This document shows positions 24,530 to 33,297 of a stretch of 64,000 bases of DNA, piece after piece. The notes under the pieces are model-generated. The model was given only the letters and a program-made list of their open reading frames with translations, searched no databases and was not told the DNA's origin. This DNA comes from Candidatus Hydrogenedentota bacterium (GTDB lineage: Bacteria; Hydrogenedentota; Hydrogenedentia; Hydrogenedentales; SLHB01). Made by a program: the position numbers and the translations under genes. Location: contig JADLGB010000160.1 in assembly GCA_020849535.1 (NCBI GenBank), positions 1 to 64,000 on the forward strand. Direction: 5' to 3'. Numbering within the stretch: position 1 is the first letter of the stretch; each line of letters opens with the position of its first letter.

Positions 24530-25309
24530 CTATAGCGTCATGCGCCGCATACGCAGACAGCCAATTCCCAGAAGTAAGCCGGTGTACAAGATTGCATAAA
24601 GTGTCATGACTGCGATGACCCAACCGGGAACCGGAGGCCAATCGTGGATCACTTTCTTTGACAAGTCGAATAGTTCGAGGTGTGGCGCGAGCCAGTACAC
24701 CGTCTCTGCAAGTCGGAGGCGGATCCCCGTTAGGGTGTCGTGCAAATACAGGATGCTGTGTGCGAATAGCTGCATGCAAAGGCATGCGAGCAAGGAGATG
24801 GTTACGTTGGCCCCCTGGGTGAGGTACAGCGAAAGGCATAGCACCCCAGCGGCAATAAACCACATGGACAGCACACGAAGATAGAGTGCCTGGTAAAAAA
24901 CCGTTCCAACCGGAATCCCGAGAATCGCGAGCAGCACCCGCACGACGAGGAAGAACAGCACCACGACCATTGAACTCAGGATTCCCACCCCGAGATACTT
25001 GCCAAGGTAGAATGCGGTACGGCTCAGCGGTTTCCCCAGCAGCGGATACAGGGTGCGGTTCTCGATTTCGGTAGGCAGTTGACGGGCCGCGGTAGTCACG
25101 CAGATGACGATGGAGAACAGCGTGGTAACGGTGAGCCCCACGTCCTTCACGAACTTGTGAAGCCCTTCGACCCCGAACTGGGCCATGAGCCCGGCGCCGA
25201 GCACGATGACACCCGCGAGGATCAACACCACGTAGGGGTCCTTTCGCCGCACGGACTCCAGTCCCGTCACATAGGCGATGGCCAGGCTTTTTGAAACTTG
25301 CTTTCCCAC
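24530..25309 (-). CDS. ABC-2 type transporter permease
   Basis: The 259-residue protein has six predicted transmembrane helices, for example VVLILAGVIVLGAGLMAQ, LFSIVICVTTAA and VIAVMTLYAILYTGLLLGIG, with a central cytoplasmic IENRTLYPLLGKPLSRTAFYLG loop of ABC-2 permeases. It is encoded directly after the ATP-binding protein gene (4-base gap), and together they form an exporter or a membrane-protein machine of unknown cargo. The TPR gene follows. Membrane integral. Confidence 0.87.
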   Translation of the reverse strand: MGKQVSKSLAIAYVTGLESVRRKDPYVVLILAGVIVLGAGLMAQFGVEGLHKFVKDVGLTVTTLFSIVICVTTAARQLPTEIENRTLYPLLGKPLSRTAFYLGKYLGVGILSSMVVVLFFLVVRVLLAILGIPVGTVFYQALYLRVLSMWFIAAGVLCLSLYLTQGANVTISLLACLCMQLFAHSILYLHDTLTGIRLRLAETVYWLAPHLELFDLSKKVIHDWPPVPGWVIAVMTLYAILYTGLLLGIGCLRMRRMTL

Positions 25310-25313
25310 AATC

Positions 25314-26240
25314 CTAAGCGCCCTTATGCCCTATTCGTTTTACGAAATAGTCTTCGAGGGAACCGCTCTCCTCGCAGTACCGCGCGATCGCAATCTTCTC
25401 TCGTGCCAATTGCTCGCGAAGTTCGAGATATGCCTGTTCCGAGGCCGCGACGAATGCCGAGTGACCTTCCGGAGTTGTGCGCATGCCGACTCCCTCAGGT
25501 AACGAGGCAGGATTCCACGGTCCTTCAGTCACCACGACAACACGCTTGATGCTCGCAAGCACCTCGCTCAATGCGCGCTCTTCAAGCACCCGGCCCTGGT
25601 CTATCAAGACAATTCGGTCGCAGACGAGGGCTACTTCGGAGAGTTCGTGCGATGAAAAGAAGACGGTCTTCCCGCGCGATTTGAGTTCGAAGAGAATCTC
25701 CCGCACATCGTACCGGGCCATGGGGTCAAGCCCGCCCGTGATTTCATCAAGTAGGAATACATCCGGATCGCCCATGAGGGCTTGCGCCAGACCGATGCGT
25801 TGAAGCATTCCCTTCGAAAAGGTTTGGAGCCGGTCATCCCTTCTGTCGGCCAGGCCGACCTTGTCCAGCAAGGTGTTCACGGCCTTGGACCGGGTATGGC
25901 GCTCAAGACCCTGCAGTCGCGCATACAGAAGCAGCGTTTCGCGCGCGGTCAGGAACGGATAGTACAGGGCCACTTCGGGAAGGTAGCCTGTCCGCTCTCG
26001 GGCTTCCACGCTACCGGCGGTTAGACCCAGGACACTCACCTTGCCCTGCGCTGGTCGCATGAACCCCATCAACACCTTGATGGTGCTTGTCTTTCCAGCA
26101 CCGTTGGGACCAATGAAACCAACCACTTGTCCGGGTGCGACGCTTAGACTCAGGTTTGAAACAGCGTGAAGCTGTGACCTTCGGGATGGCCGATAGGTGA
26201 TGGAGAGATTCTCAATATCGACGGCGTTCGGCGTATTCAT
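25314..26240 (-). CDS. ABC transporter ATP-binding protein
   Basis: The 308-residue protein has Walker A GPNGAGKT, the Q-loop region GYLPEVALYYPFLTARE, a signature FSKGMLQRIGLAQAL (LSGGQ-equivalent), Walker B VFLLDEITGGLD and an SHELSEV switch. It therefore is the ATPase of an ABC-2 exporter. It heads the three-gene minus-strand unit ATPase-permease-TPR. An upstream region of 533 bases (26241-26773) holds regulatory sites of the divergent ferritin-like gene. Substrate unknown. Confidence 0.93.
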   Translation of the reverse strand: MNTPNAVDIENLSITYRPSRRSQLHAVSNLSLSVAPGQVVGFIGPNGAGKTSTIKVLMGFMRPAQGKVSVLGLTAGSVEARERTGYLPEVALYYPFLTARETLLLYARLQGLERHTRSKAVNTLLDKVGLADRRDDRLQTFSKGMLQRIGLAQALMGDPDVFLLDEITGGLDPMARYDVREILFELKSRGKTVFFSSHELSEVALVCDRIVLIDQGRVLEERALSEVLASIKRVVVVTEGPWNPASLPEGVGMRTTPEGHSAFVAASEQAYLELREQLAREKIAIARYCEESGSLEDYFVKRIGHKGA

Positions 26241-26463
26241 AGTTCCTGTCGCACTGCCTCAACACATTGCCGCCCGGCAAGCTCAGGGCGCTTTGCCACG
26301 AGGCCGAGGACTCCGCTCTCTCTCATGAGAGCAGAAAGCATGCCGCCGCTCGAAGCCGAGTGGTCCCGGCCATTTCGAGTGATTCGAGCCGTATACTCAA
26401 CGAACACTGCGCGACGCAGCGATTCCCGCCAATGCGGTTTGCATTAGTGTGTTCCCAATTCAC

Positions 26464-26477
26464 GTGCAAAGTGCATG
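26464..26477. promoter_or_regulatory. candidate activator (UAS) site, TGCA-N3-TGCA
   Basis: GTGCAAAGTGCATG shares the 16-base TGCAAAGTGCATGAGT exactly with the site next to the sigma-54 activator gene 11.7 kb away, which argues for the same activator. Confidence 0.7.
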
Positions 26478-26668
26478 AGTACCGCATCCGACGGGTGTCA
26501 GGAAGTTGGTCCAGATGCATTGTGCGCGGAGCCCACCTGAGGAAGTTACTCGAGGACGGTGGAAGCACAACAACCTATTAAACCACAAAGACTTACGTGA
26601 CCAATCGGCATTTACCGCTCTCGGAGTGTGCCGCGCCTCCAGACAGCCCTGCCCAGGCCTTCTGGCAA

Positions 26669-26684
26669 TGGTACGTTTCCTGCT
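26669..26684 (+). promoter_or_regulatory. sigma-54 (-24/-12) promoter for the ferritin-like gene
   Basis: TGGTACGTTTCCTGCT has GG and GC exactly ten bases apart; -24 TGGTACG is one base off consensus TGGCACG, -12 CTGC one off TTGC. It is 90 bases upstream of the start codon at 26774, and the UAS lies about 200 bases upstream of it. Confidence 0.65.
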
Positions 26685-26773
26685 CCACCTTGGCCAGAGA
26701 GTGTTCTTCTACTGCCGAGGTCGCGAAGAGCTGGAGAATTCGCACCGGCGTACCAATGGGGGAGGTCTTCAAA

Positions 26774-27196
26774 ATGGGCAATGCTGATCTGATCAAGGGG
26801 CTCAACGAGGATTTGGCCGCGGAGTGGGGTACGGTAATTCGTTACACCTTTCAGGCTGGCATGTCGTACGGAATCCTCGGCGCGGAACTTCGCGAAATCT
26901 TCTTGCGCGAAACAGTGGATGAACTGGGGCATGCGCAGTTCCTTACCGACGTGATTCTCGATCTCGGGGGTGAGCCGACGACGGTCCCGAAGAACTTTGA
27001 GAAGCCGGAGGACCTCAAGTCGATGCTGGAACTCGACCTGAAGATGGAACTGGAAGATGTTCAGAACTATATGGCCCACGCGAAGCTCGCAGAAGAAGCG
27101 GGCGCCATAGAACTTAAGCTCAAGCTGGAGGAGATGGCGGGTGACGAGGCGGGGCATGCACGGGAACTACGCCGCTTGCTGCGCGGTCTGAAATAG
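26774..27196 (+). CDS. ferritin-like diiron protein
   Basis: The 140-residue protein is a four-helix bundle of the ferritin-like (bacterioferritin/rubrerythrin-like) superfamily: LNEDLAAEWGTVIRYTFQAG, ETVDELGHAQFL and KLEEMAGDEAGHARELRRLL, with Glu and ExxH diiron ligands repeated in helices 1-4. Such proteins store iron or detoxify peroxide in anaerobes. Start ATG 26774 has GGGAGG nine bases upstream. The sigma-54 promoter and palindrome suggest control by the ORP-cluster activator, which links iron handling to that module. Which subfamily it belongs to cannot be settled here. Confidence 0.85.
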   Translation: MGNADLIKGLNEDLAAEWGTVIRYTFQAGMSYGILGAELREIFLRETVDELGHAQFLTDVILDLGGEPTTVPKNFEKPEDLKSMLELDLKMELEDVQNYMAHAKLAEEAGAIELKLKLEEMAGDEAGHARELRRLLRGLK

Positions 27197-27383
27197 TCAA
27201 CGCCGGAGCGTGGAAAACGGCGCGATCCAGCGCTTGCCATGCCGGCTCCGGGGTGCGGGGGACATAGCGCTATATCGGCCACTTGCTGGAGTTCCGGCGA
27301 ATCGACGGATGGAGCGGTTCGTGGTTGCGGCGCGCGCGCCTCAAGGTGACCCCGTGAAGTTTCAGCCATGGAGGAACGAAAGA

Positions 27384-27470
27384 TGTGGTTTCCGGTATTG
27401 ATGGCGTTCCTGTTCGTGATGATTATGATTCTCGTGGCCGAAACCGCTCACACCTTCCGGCATATGTGAT
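27384..27470 (+). CDS. 28-residue single-pass membrane peptide
   Basis: An ATG frame with a strong GGAGG eight bases upstream encodes MWFPVLMAFLFVMIMILVAE and then TAHTFRHM before a TGA. About 18 hydrophobic residues form one membrane helix, with a short charged, His-containing C-terminal end. It lies in the gap between the ferritin-like gene and the ArsR gene. It is too short for usual gene finders. No family is recognised. The Shine-Dalgarno and the clean hydrophobic composition make translation plausible; expression is not shown. Confidence 0.6.
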
Positions 27471-27515
27471 GCGCCATGCCGGAGACGGCCGAGAGAATAC
27501 ACGCCATCCTTTTGC

Positions 27516-27543
27516 TTGACATATCGTTATGTTACGATATATG
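27516..27543 (+). promoter_or_regulatory. ArsR promoter with embedded palindromic operator
   Basis: TTGACA (27516-27521) and TATATG (27538-27543) are 16 bases apart. A perfect 7-base inverted repeat ATATCGT-N6-ACGATAT (27521-27540) lies between them, as expected of an autoregulatory ArsR-type operator that blocks RNA polymerase. The predicted start point near 27550 is only three bases before ATG 27553. Confidence 0.75.
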
Positions 27544-27552
27544 CTTTTATTG

Positions 27553-27852
27553 ATGCAGAAGAAGGCCACATCGCCCTTTGACTGGAATGCGCTGAATGAC
27601 GCGGCGCTTTGCCTGCGCACGTTAGCGCACCCGCACCGGCTCCGCATGGTTCAACTGATGCTCAAGGGCAGGTATACCGTGAACGAACTCGCCGAGGAAT
27701 GCGACATTCCGCAGCATGTTGCTTCGGAGCACCTGGGGAAGATGAAGGATCGCGGCCTGCTGAAATCGGAACGGGACGGCCGCTGTACCTATTACCGCGT
27801 GGCAGCGCCGGGGTTGGCCCACATCATGAAGTGCGTGAAGCAGCACTTTTAA
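27553..27852 (+). CDS. ArsR/SmtB-family transcriptional repressor
   Basis: The 99-residue protein has an ArsR winged helix: TLAHPHRLRMVQLMLKGRYT, VNELAEECDIPQHVASEHLG (recognition helix) and GRCTYYRVAAPGLAHIMKCV. Cysteines are at 20, 50, 78 and 94, so a thiol or metal signal is possible. I set the start at ATG 27553; an earlier ATG at 27529 lies inside the operator and promoter. The next gene, a persulfide/CoA-disulfide reductase, fits a sulfide- or persulfide-responsive regulator, but the ligand is not proven. Probably a dimer that binds the palindrome just upstream. Confidence 0.85.
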   Translation: MQKKATSPFDWNALNDAALCLRTLAHPHRLRMVQLMLKGRYTVNELAEECDIPQHVASEHLGKMKDRGLLKSERDGRCTYYRVAAPGLAHIMKCVKQHF

Positions 27853-28000
27853 TAGTCGCGTGCCTCCCATCCAGGGGGGACAACTGGATCGCTGGCCGAA
27901 AACCTGCACATGGCGTTGAGGGGATGGCCGGGGGAATCTGGCGAGTTCATTTCACGGGAATCTATCGGAATGGCCGTGTGTGCCAAGGCGGAGCAATCGC

Positions 28001-29686
28001 ATGGGAAGTCTATTTCGTGTTGTGGTGATAGGTGGCGTGGCCGCTGGCACCAAGACGGCGTCCAAGATCACGCGGCTGCGTCCGGATGCTGACGTTACCG
28101 TGTTGGAAAAGGGCGAGTTTCTTTCATACGCCGGGTGCGGTCTTCCGTACTTCGTGTCCGGCGTGGTCAAGACTCAGCATGAGCTGATGGCGACACCCGT
28201 CGGGGTGGTGCGGGATTCCGTGTTCTTCAGCAAGGTGAAGAACGTGCACGTGCTGAACCACACCGAAGCGCTTGCGATCGACCGGACTCGCAAGCACGTG
28301 AGATTTCGCCGGGCCGACAACGGCGAGGAGTCGGAGCTTCCCTACGACAAGCTCATGCTGGGGACTGGTGCGAATCCGGTGATTCCGCCGTTGCCGGGTG
28401 TGGAGTTGAGGAACGTCTTCACCCTGCACGGCGTCCACGACGCCGTGGGCGTGCGCGACATGCTGAGGGAACACCGCGCGCTGGACGTAGTGATCGTCGG
28501 GGGCGGCCTGATCGGCCTTGAAATGACCGAGGCCCTGGTGGAGACCGGCTGCCGTGTCACGGTGGTAGAAATGCTCCCGCAGATTCTGCCGATGCTCGAC
28601 TGGGAGATGGCGAAACAAGTTGAACAGCACTTGGAGTCCCACGGGGTGCGCGTGATGACAGGGACGCGCGTCCTTGGGTTCGAGGGGGACGGTGCTGTCC
28701 ATCACGTTCGCACCGATCACGGCGAGTTGTCCGCGGATATGGTCATCTTGTCGGTTGGTGTGCGCCCCAATGTGAGCCTGGCTGTCGCGGCGGGGCTGAA
28801 GCTGGGCCCCACAGGCGCTATTGCGGTGAATGACCGCATGCAGACCAGCGATCCAGACATTTACGCGGCCGGCGATTGCGTCGAGAACAAGAACCTGCTC
28901 ACGGGCAAACCCTGCTTCGTTCCGCTTGGGTCCACGGCGAATAAGCAGGGCCGCGTTGCGGCCATCAACATCTGCGGCGGAGACGACACGTTTCCCGGAG
29001 TGCTCGGGAGTACGGTGTGCAAGGTTTTCGACTTCTGTGTGGGTAGGACAGGGCTCACTGAAACCGAAGCCCGCCGCGAAGGCATCGATGTGGAAACGGT
29101 ACTCGCGCCATCGCCCGACAAGGCGCATTACATGCCAACCGCGAAGACCCTGATGTTGAAGCTTGTCATCGATCGAGGGAGCCGGAAGCTGCTGGGAGCG
29201 CAAGCCGTTGGCCCAGGCGATGGGTCCAAGCGCATTGATGTGGCCGCGATGGCCCTCACCGCCTCGATGACGGTCGACCAGTTGGATAAGGTCGATCTGT
29301 GCTATGCGCCGCCCTTTTCACCCGCGATGGACAATCTCATTACGGCCGCGGATGTGGGGCGAAACAAGTTGGATGGCCACATGACGGGGGTCACCCCGAT
29401 GGACGTTTACGCGAAGCAGCAGCGCGGCGAGGACTTCATCTTTCTCGACGTGCGTTCGCCCGAAGAATACGGCGAAGTGCAATTGCCTGGAACCATCAAC
29501 ATCCCCCTTGGGGCACTGCGCAAGCGCTTCAACGAACTCGATAGGAACAAGGAGATCATCACCTTCTGCAAGATCTCCCTTCGCGGGTACGAGGCCGCCC
29601 TCATTCTCCGAGCCGCCGGGTTCGATCGCGTGCGCGTCATGGATGGCGGGCTTGCCATGTGGCCCTATCCGAAAGTCACTGTCTGA
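28001..29686 (+). CDS. CoA-disulfide/persulfide reductase fused to rhodanese (CoADR-RHD)
   Basis: The 561-residue protein has two parts. Residues 1-450 are an FAD/NAD(P)H disulfide reductase with VVVIGGVAAGTKTA, the active Cys46 in SYAGCGLPYF, NAD motif VIVGGGLIGLEMTEALVE, DIYAAGDCVE, and the dimerisation domain. A rhodanese domain follows (about 460-560) with the active-loop CKISLRG (Cys523). Such fusions reduce polysulfide, CoA persulfides or disulfides with NADH. GGCGGAG is eight bases before ATG. It follows the ArsR gene by about 148 bases, so it may be controlled by it. Cytoplasmic. Confidence 0.92.
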   Translation: MGSLFRVVVIGGVAAGTKTASKITRLRPDADVTVLEKGEFLSYAGCGLPYFVSGVVKTQHELMATPVGVVRDSVFFSKVKNVHVLNHTEALAIDRTRKHVRFRRADNGEESELPYDKLMLGTGANPVIPPLPGVELRNVFTLHGVHDAVGVRDMLREHRALDVVIVGGGLIGLEMTEALVETGCRVTVVEMLPQILPMLDWEMAKQVEQHLESHGVRVMTGTRVLGFEGDGAVHHVRTDHGELSADMVILSVGVRPNVSLAVAAGLKLGPTGAIAVNDRMQTSDPDIYAAGDCVENKNLLTGKPCFVPLGSTANKQGRVAAINICGGDDTFPGVLGSTVCKVFDFCVGRTGLTETEARREGIDVETVLAPSPDKAHYMPTAKTLMLKLVIDRGSRKLLGAQAVGPGDGSKRIDVAAMALTASMTVDQLDKVDLCYAPPFSPAMDNLITAADVGRNKLDGHMTGVTPMDVYAKQQRGEDFIFLDVRSPEEYGEVQLPGTINIPLGALRKRFNELDRNKEIITFCKISLRGYEAALILRAAGFDRVRVMDGGLAMWPYPKVTV

Positions 29687-30223
29687 GTGGCCCGGAAGTG
29701 GAATCCCAGAAGGCCGCGTTTGGAGTAAGGATCCCCGCCAGAGCCGGTGCTCTCCCCAATGGGCTAGTCCGCTCGACTCGGTGACGCCGACACGGGCAGT
29801 CGGTCTGCAGGGGCGCTGACTACACGAAATGGCTCGGAATGGGCCGGTTTGGGGCGCAATGCTGTCAAACCGGTGCTATCTTCATGGTTTGCCACGCTGG
29901 TGCGTGGCGGTGCCAGACTCGACTGCCGCTTTTAGAATCATGCACTTCGGCCAATTCTCGTGGCTGTTCGTGTGTCGCCGTTCCTGGGTATTGTGGTAGC
30001 CGGAGCCAGGGGGCATGGCTCATGCCGCGATCCAGAGTTGTGACTGGGAAGGACGGTCCAGACGTCTTCAGTGAGCGCATCCGAGGCCTTGGCGTTGAAG
30101 CAAGCGACCGCGGCGTCCGTGATTTGCACGCCGTCCGGAGCGCTGAGATAGGCGGCCTGAACGCGCATCGTATCGGCAACGGCACTTGAAGCGGAAAGGG
30201 TGATTGAACCGCCTAAGGTTGCG
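29687..30223. other. intergenic stretch without a supported gene
   Basis: In this 537-base gap between the reductase (plus) and the isomerase-like gene (minus, ending at 30224) I see open frames on both strands, but none has a recognised domain. The minus frame at 29938-30168 has an ordinary protein-like composition and could be a decayed remnant. No tRNA or clear repeat is present. Confidence 0.4.
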
Positions 30224-31120
30224 TCAATTCCACGTGTGGCTCAGCGTGTGCACGAAGGGAATGCATGCCTTCGCGACTTCCCACGGGTTTTCCGGAAGAC
30301 CCGGGTCGATGACCCACCAGTTGTGTGGCACGCCGGAATGTTCCAACTCGGAGATGATGCCGTCAAAGTCCAGCGTTCCCTCTCCGAAAACGCGTTGATT
30401 GGGTTCTCCGTCCTGGTGGATCACGCTATCGCAGTCGATGATATGGATGTGGTTGATCTTACCCCGCAGCTTGCGCGCGAACTCGATACAACCGCCTTCG
30501 AGTATCTCCTTGTGGCCGTGCTGGCCCGCGCCGTGGCGGCCGATCATCTCGGCGTGGCAGGAGTCGAACAGGATGCCGAAGTTATCTTCGTCGATCTCGT
30601 CGACGATCTGGACGATTTCGCTTGGTTTGTTGAACACGTAGACCGGTTCGAATTCCCAGGCCACGTAGCAGCCGTGCTCAGCGGCGCATTGCGCGCATGT
30701 CTTCCAGGTCGAGACGACGCGGTCTTTCGCGGTGCCGTAGTCGATTTCATCGAGTATCGCCGGAGGGTGCAACGTATCGATGCACACGGCCTTCGCGCCG
30801 ATATCCGCGGCGAACTCCACTCCTTTCCGAAACGCCCTGATGTACGCTGATGGATCCGCAGTATCAATCAGCCGCTCGCTCCAGAGATCGGGAATGTAGC
30901 TGGAAAAGGCCATGCCAATGCCAGCGGCCTCTTGCCTGATTCGTTCGCGGGCTTCCTTTGTTGGTTGGTTCTCCGGTCGGGGATGAATGGAGAAGCCGCC
31001 AACTTCGATGCCGTCGAAGCCGAGCTGCTTCAGTCTGGACAAAAGGTCCGTCCATGGCTCCGGATTCGCCGCGCGCGGCCCCAACGAGAATGACCACGAG
31101 CCAATCGATATGCGTCTCAT
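30224..31120 (-). CDS. sugar phosphate isomerase/epimerase-like TIM-barrel protein
   Basis: The 298-residue protein has xylose-isomerase-like (AP endonuclease 2-type) TIM-barrel features: LKQLGFDGIEVGGFSIH near the N-terminus, later WEFEPVYVFNKPSEIVQIVD, FGILFDSCHAEM and INHIHIIDCDS, with carboxylate and histidine metal ligands. These enzymes interconvert sugars or inositol derivatives, usually metal-dependent. TAGGAGC is five bases before ATG 31120. It is the last gene of a minus-strand set that includes a glycoside hydrolase and Gfo/Idh proteins. No signal peptide, so cytoplasmic. Substrate not known. Confidence 0.87.
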   Translation of the reverse strand: MRRISIGSWSFSLGPRAANPEPWTDLLSRLKQLGFDGIEVGGFSIHPRPENQPTKEARERIRQEAAGIGMAFSSYIPDLWSERLIDTADPSAYIRAFRKGVEFAADIGAKAVCIDTLHPPAILDEIDYGTAKDRVVSTWKTCAQCAAEHGCYVAWEFEPVYVFNKPSEIVQIVDEIDEDNFGILFDSCHAEMIGRHGAGQHGHKEILEGGCIEFARKLRGKINHIHIIDCDSVIHQDGEPNQRVFGEGTLDFDGIISELEHSGVPHNWWVIDPGLPENPWEVAKACIPFVHTLSHTWN

Positions 31121-31202
31121 ACTGCTCCTAGCGCTTCGCCGTTGTTTGCATGGATCCAGGATGGTGTCTATCCCGGAGGCCGTACATTCCCTGTGGATCG
31201 CC

Positions 31203-33197
31203 CTATTCCAACGTGAGGACTACAAGGACATATGTTTCCAGTTTGGCCAGTGCAACGGTCACGGCGTTGCCGGCCTGGGTCATGTTCACGTGTACCGTGA
31301 AGCCGTCCACATCTGGTGAGAATGCAACTGCCGAAACCGCCTTCTGATCCGGCTGCAGGGCCATGGAAACACGCACATTCTCGTCCGGTGTGACTTGCTT
31401 GCCGTCGGGATAGGTGTTGTAGTTAATGAGGTGGAGGAGGATCTTCTCGTTTTTGCGCTGAGGGACCACGGCCGTGGTTGTCCGGGCCTCCACGAGCACA
31501 GGCTTGTCCTCACCCATCAGCCAATTGAGGTCGGCTACGAAGTCCGCGGGCGGCTCGCCTGGAATGCTCAGCGATGGCGACACGGCCAGATCGCGTGAGT
31601 TGCTCTCCATATAGGCCCTCTCAGGACACCCTTCGAGAAACGCGATTCGTCCGGCCCCTCGTTCCGCGCGCAGGCTCTTCTCTGCGGGCTGACCGGCTAG
31701 CTCGCCTAGCCTCTCACGTCCGAAGTCTTTCATGTCGGAGTCATACTTGGCCGTGTTGTGGGTGGCCAGGACGCGTCCTCCCCACTCGATGTACTCCCGT
31801 AATGTGGCAAGTTGTTCGTCGTCCGCTACGGCGAGATCGGGGAGGATGATGACCTTATACTTCTGCAGAGCTTGCAGCGTGAAATCCCGTTCGGCGAGGA
31901 GGTAGTCGTAGGGAACGTGCAGGTCCTGCAAGAGCCAGCCCATCCAATACGCGGGCTTCACCTTTGCGGAATTCTCATAGAAGTCCTTCGAGCGAATCGA
32001 CGTCATCACGGCGACCGTTGCCATGCTTTCGCGTCCCAGGTATAGGTCCTCGTGCTGCTTCAGGAACTGGTAGAACCGCACGTTCGCCTCAGGGATATTC
32101 TGGTTCTGCAAGACACCACCGGCGGCGTATGCTTCGGCAAGCGCGATGCGGTGCTGCGCTTCCGTGCGCGCGGGCACATCGTTTTGCACCAGAAGCACGG
32201 GGCGTTCGCCTGCGGCCATCCTGCCTAGAAAATAGGAAGGCAAGAGACTATACGGCGCGGCGCCGTGTCCCCACTCTTCCCAGTGGGCGGCATCGTACAG
32301 TTTGGTGATGGCGGTGAAGTACACGCCCACGGAGACGATGCCGTCAGGCATTGCGGAGGAATTGTGCAGGTACAGCAAGTCTGGATTGATGGCTTTGGCC
32401 GCATCGCGGATCTTTCGGAATTCACGCTCCCAGATTTCGTAGCGCCAACGAAGGTGCGCGCGGTTGGCCGCCTGAGTAAAATCATTGCCGGTTGCTGCCG
32501 TGGGCAAGGGCGTGTCTGGTGGCAGCCCGTCCTCGGTCGCGTGCGACTTCCAACTCTCCGTGCAGTATGGGCAATGGCAGTATAGAACGGCCGCGTCGGC
32601 GTAGCCGCCCACATCGAACCAGATGCCGTCGAACCCGGCGTTCACGTAAGCGAGCGTGTTCTCCTTCACAAGCGTCATCCACTTCGGGTTGTTGTAACAC
32701 CCGCTCATGACGTCAGTGCCGTAGGATCCGCCCAGCATCATCTGCGGCGCGCCGTGCGCGTCCTGGGCATAGAAATCCTCCGGGTCCAGGCCGTGCTCCT
32801 TGAACATCTCGGGATAGAATCCAGTGCTGCTCAACGATGCCCAGACGCGGATACCTTGTTCATGCAGCCGAATCGCGTCTGCCCGCCATTGCTTTTCGAT
32901 CCACTCATTCGTCAGGTCGATGGGTTTAAGTCCGTCGCTCTTCTTGGAGATTCTCGGGAAGGCATGAAGCGTGTTGATATCCAGCATCTTCACTTTCTCG
33001 AAATCCGCAACGGGGCCATGGGGCCACAGCAACACGTTGCGCATGAGACGCGGCTCAGGCGGCCGCTGCGCGGATTCGCCTGCCGCTGCGGTGACCGTGA
33101 CGGCAAACAAGGCCGGAAGGGCGAGGAGGAGCGTCCTCCTCACCACAGCGGTGCAAGATAGTCCCCTCCATTCCAACAACGTAGACAGTCCGTTCAC
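31203..33197 (-). CDS. putative exported glycoside hydrolase (TIM barrel plus beta-galactosidase trimerisation-like domain)
   Basis: From GTG 33197 (GAGGAG nine bases upstream) the protein has 664 residues. A signal peptide-like stretch (VVRRTLLLALPALFAVTVTA) is followed by a TIM barrel (about 50-390) with WASLSSTGFYPEMFKEH and the aromatic FDGIWFDVGGY strand. A second domain (about 400-520) has a Rossmann-like arrangement around KYKVIILPDLAVADDEQL, like beta-galactosidase trimerisation domains. The exact GH family cannot be fixed from the sequence. The gene is in a run of minus-strand catabolic genes, consistent with polysaccharide breakdown. An ATG ten codons upstream is an alternative start. 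Confidence 0.7.
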   Translation of the reverse strand: MNGLSTLLEWRGLSCTAVVRRTLLLALPALFAVTVTAAAGESAQRPPEPRLMRNVLLWPHGPVADFEKVKMLDINTLHAFPRISKKSDGLKPIDLTNEWIEKQWRADAIRLHEQGIRVWASLSSTGFYPEMFKEHGLDPEDFYAQDAHGAPQMMLGGSYGTDVMSGCYNNPKWMTLVKENTLAYVNAGFDGIWFDVGGYADAAVLYCHCPYCTESWKSHATEDGLPPDTPLPTAATGNDFTQAANRAHLRWRYEIWEREFRKIRDAAKAINPDLLYLHNSSAMPDGIVSVGVYFTAITKLYDAAHWEEWGHGAAPYSLLPSYFLGRMAAGERPVLLVQNDVPARTEAQHRIALAEAYAAGGVLQNQNIPEANVRFYQFLKQHEDLYLGRESMATVAVMTSIRSKDFYENSAKVKPAYWMGWLLQDLHVPYDYLLAERDFTLQALQKYKVIILPDLAVADDEQLATLREYIEWGGRVLATHNTAKYDSDMKDFGRERLGELAGQPAEKSLRAERGAGRIAFLEGCPERAYMESNSRDLAVSPSLSIPGEPPADFVADLNWLMGEDKPVLVEARTTTAVVPQRKNEKILLHLINYNTYPDGKQVTPDENVRVSMALQPDQKAVSAVAFSPDVDGFTVHVNMTQAGNAVTVALAKLETYVLVVLTLE

Positions 33198-33297
33198 GTC
33201 AGATGTCTCCTCATTGGTAATTACCATTCCGCAGCAACAGGTTTCGAATGATCGGTCATTGCCAACAGCGCGACAGTTTGTGGGCGGCTATTCTGTC

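Larger units (their letters stand above)
26241..26773 (+). other. regulatory intergenic region of the ferritin-like gene
   Basis: This 533-base gap has no gene. It holds a UAS-like site at 26464-26477 and a sigma-54 promoter at 26669-26684 (both listed separately). The open frame at 26506-26787 lacks a family match and overlaps the promoter. Confidence 0.6.

Noticed and set aside
29839..30189. frames on both strands in the gap after the CoADR-rhodanese gene
   Set aside because: Overlap each other on opposite strands with no domain, start signal or neighbour logic.
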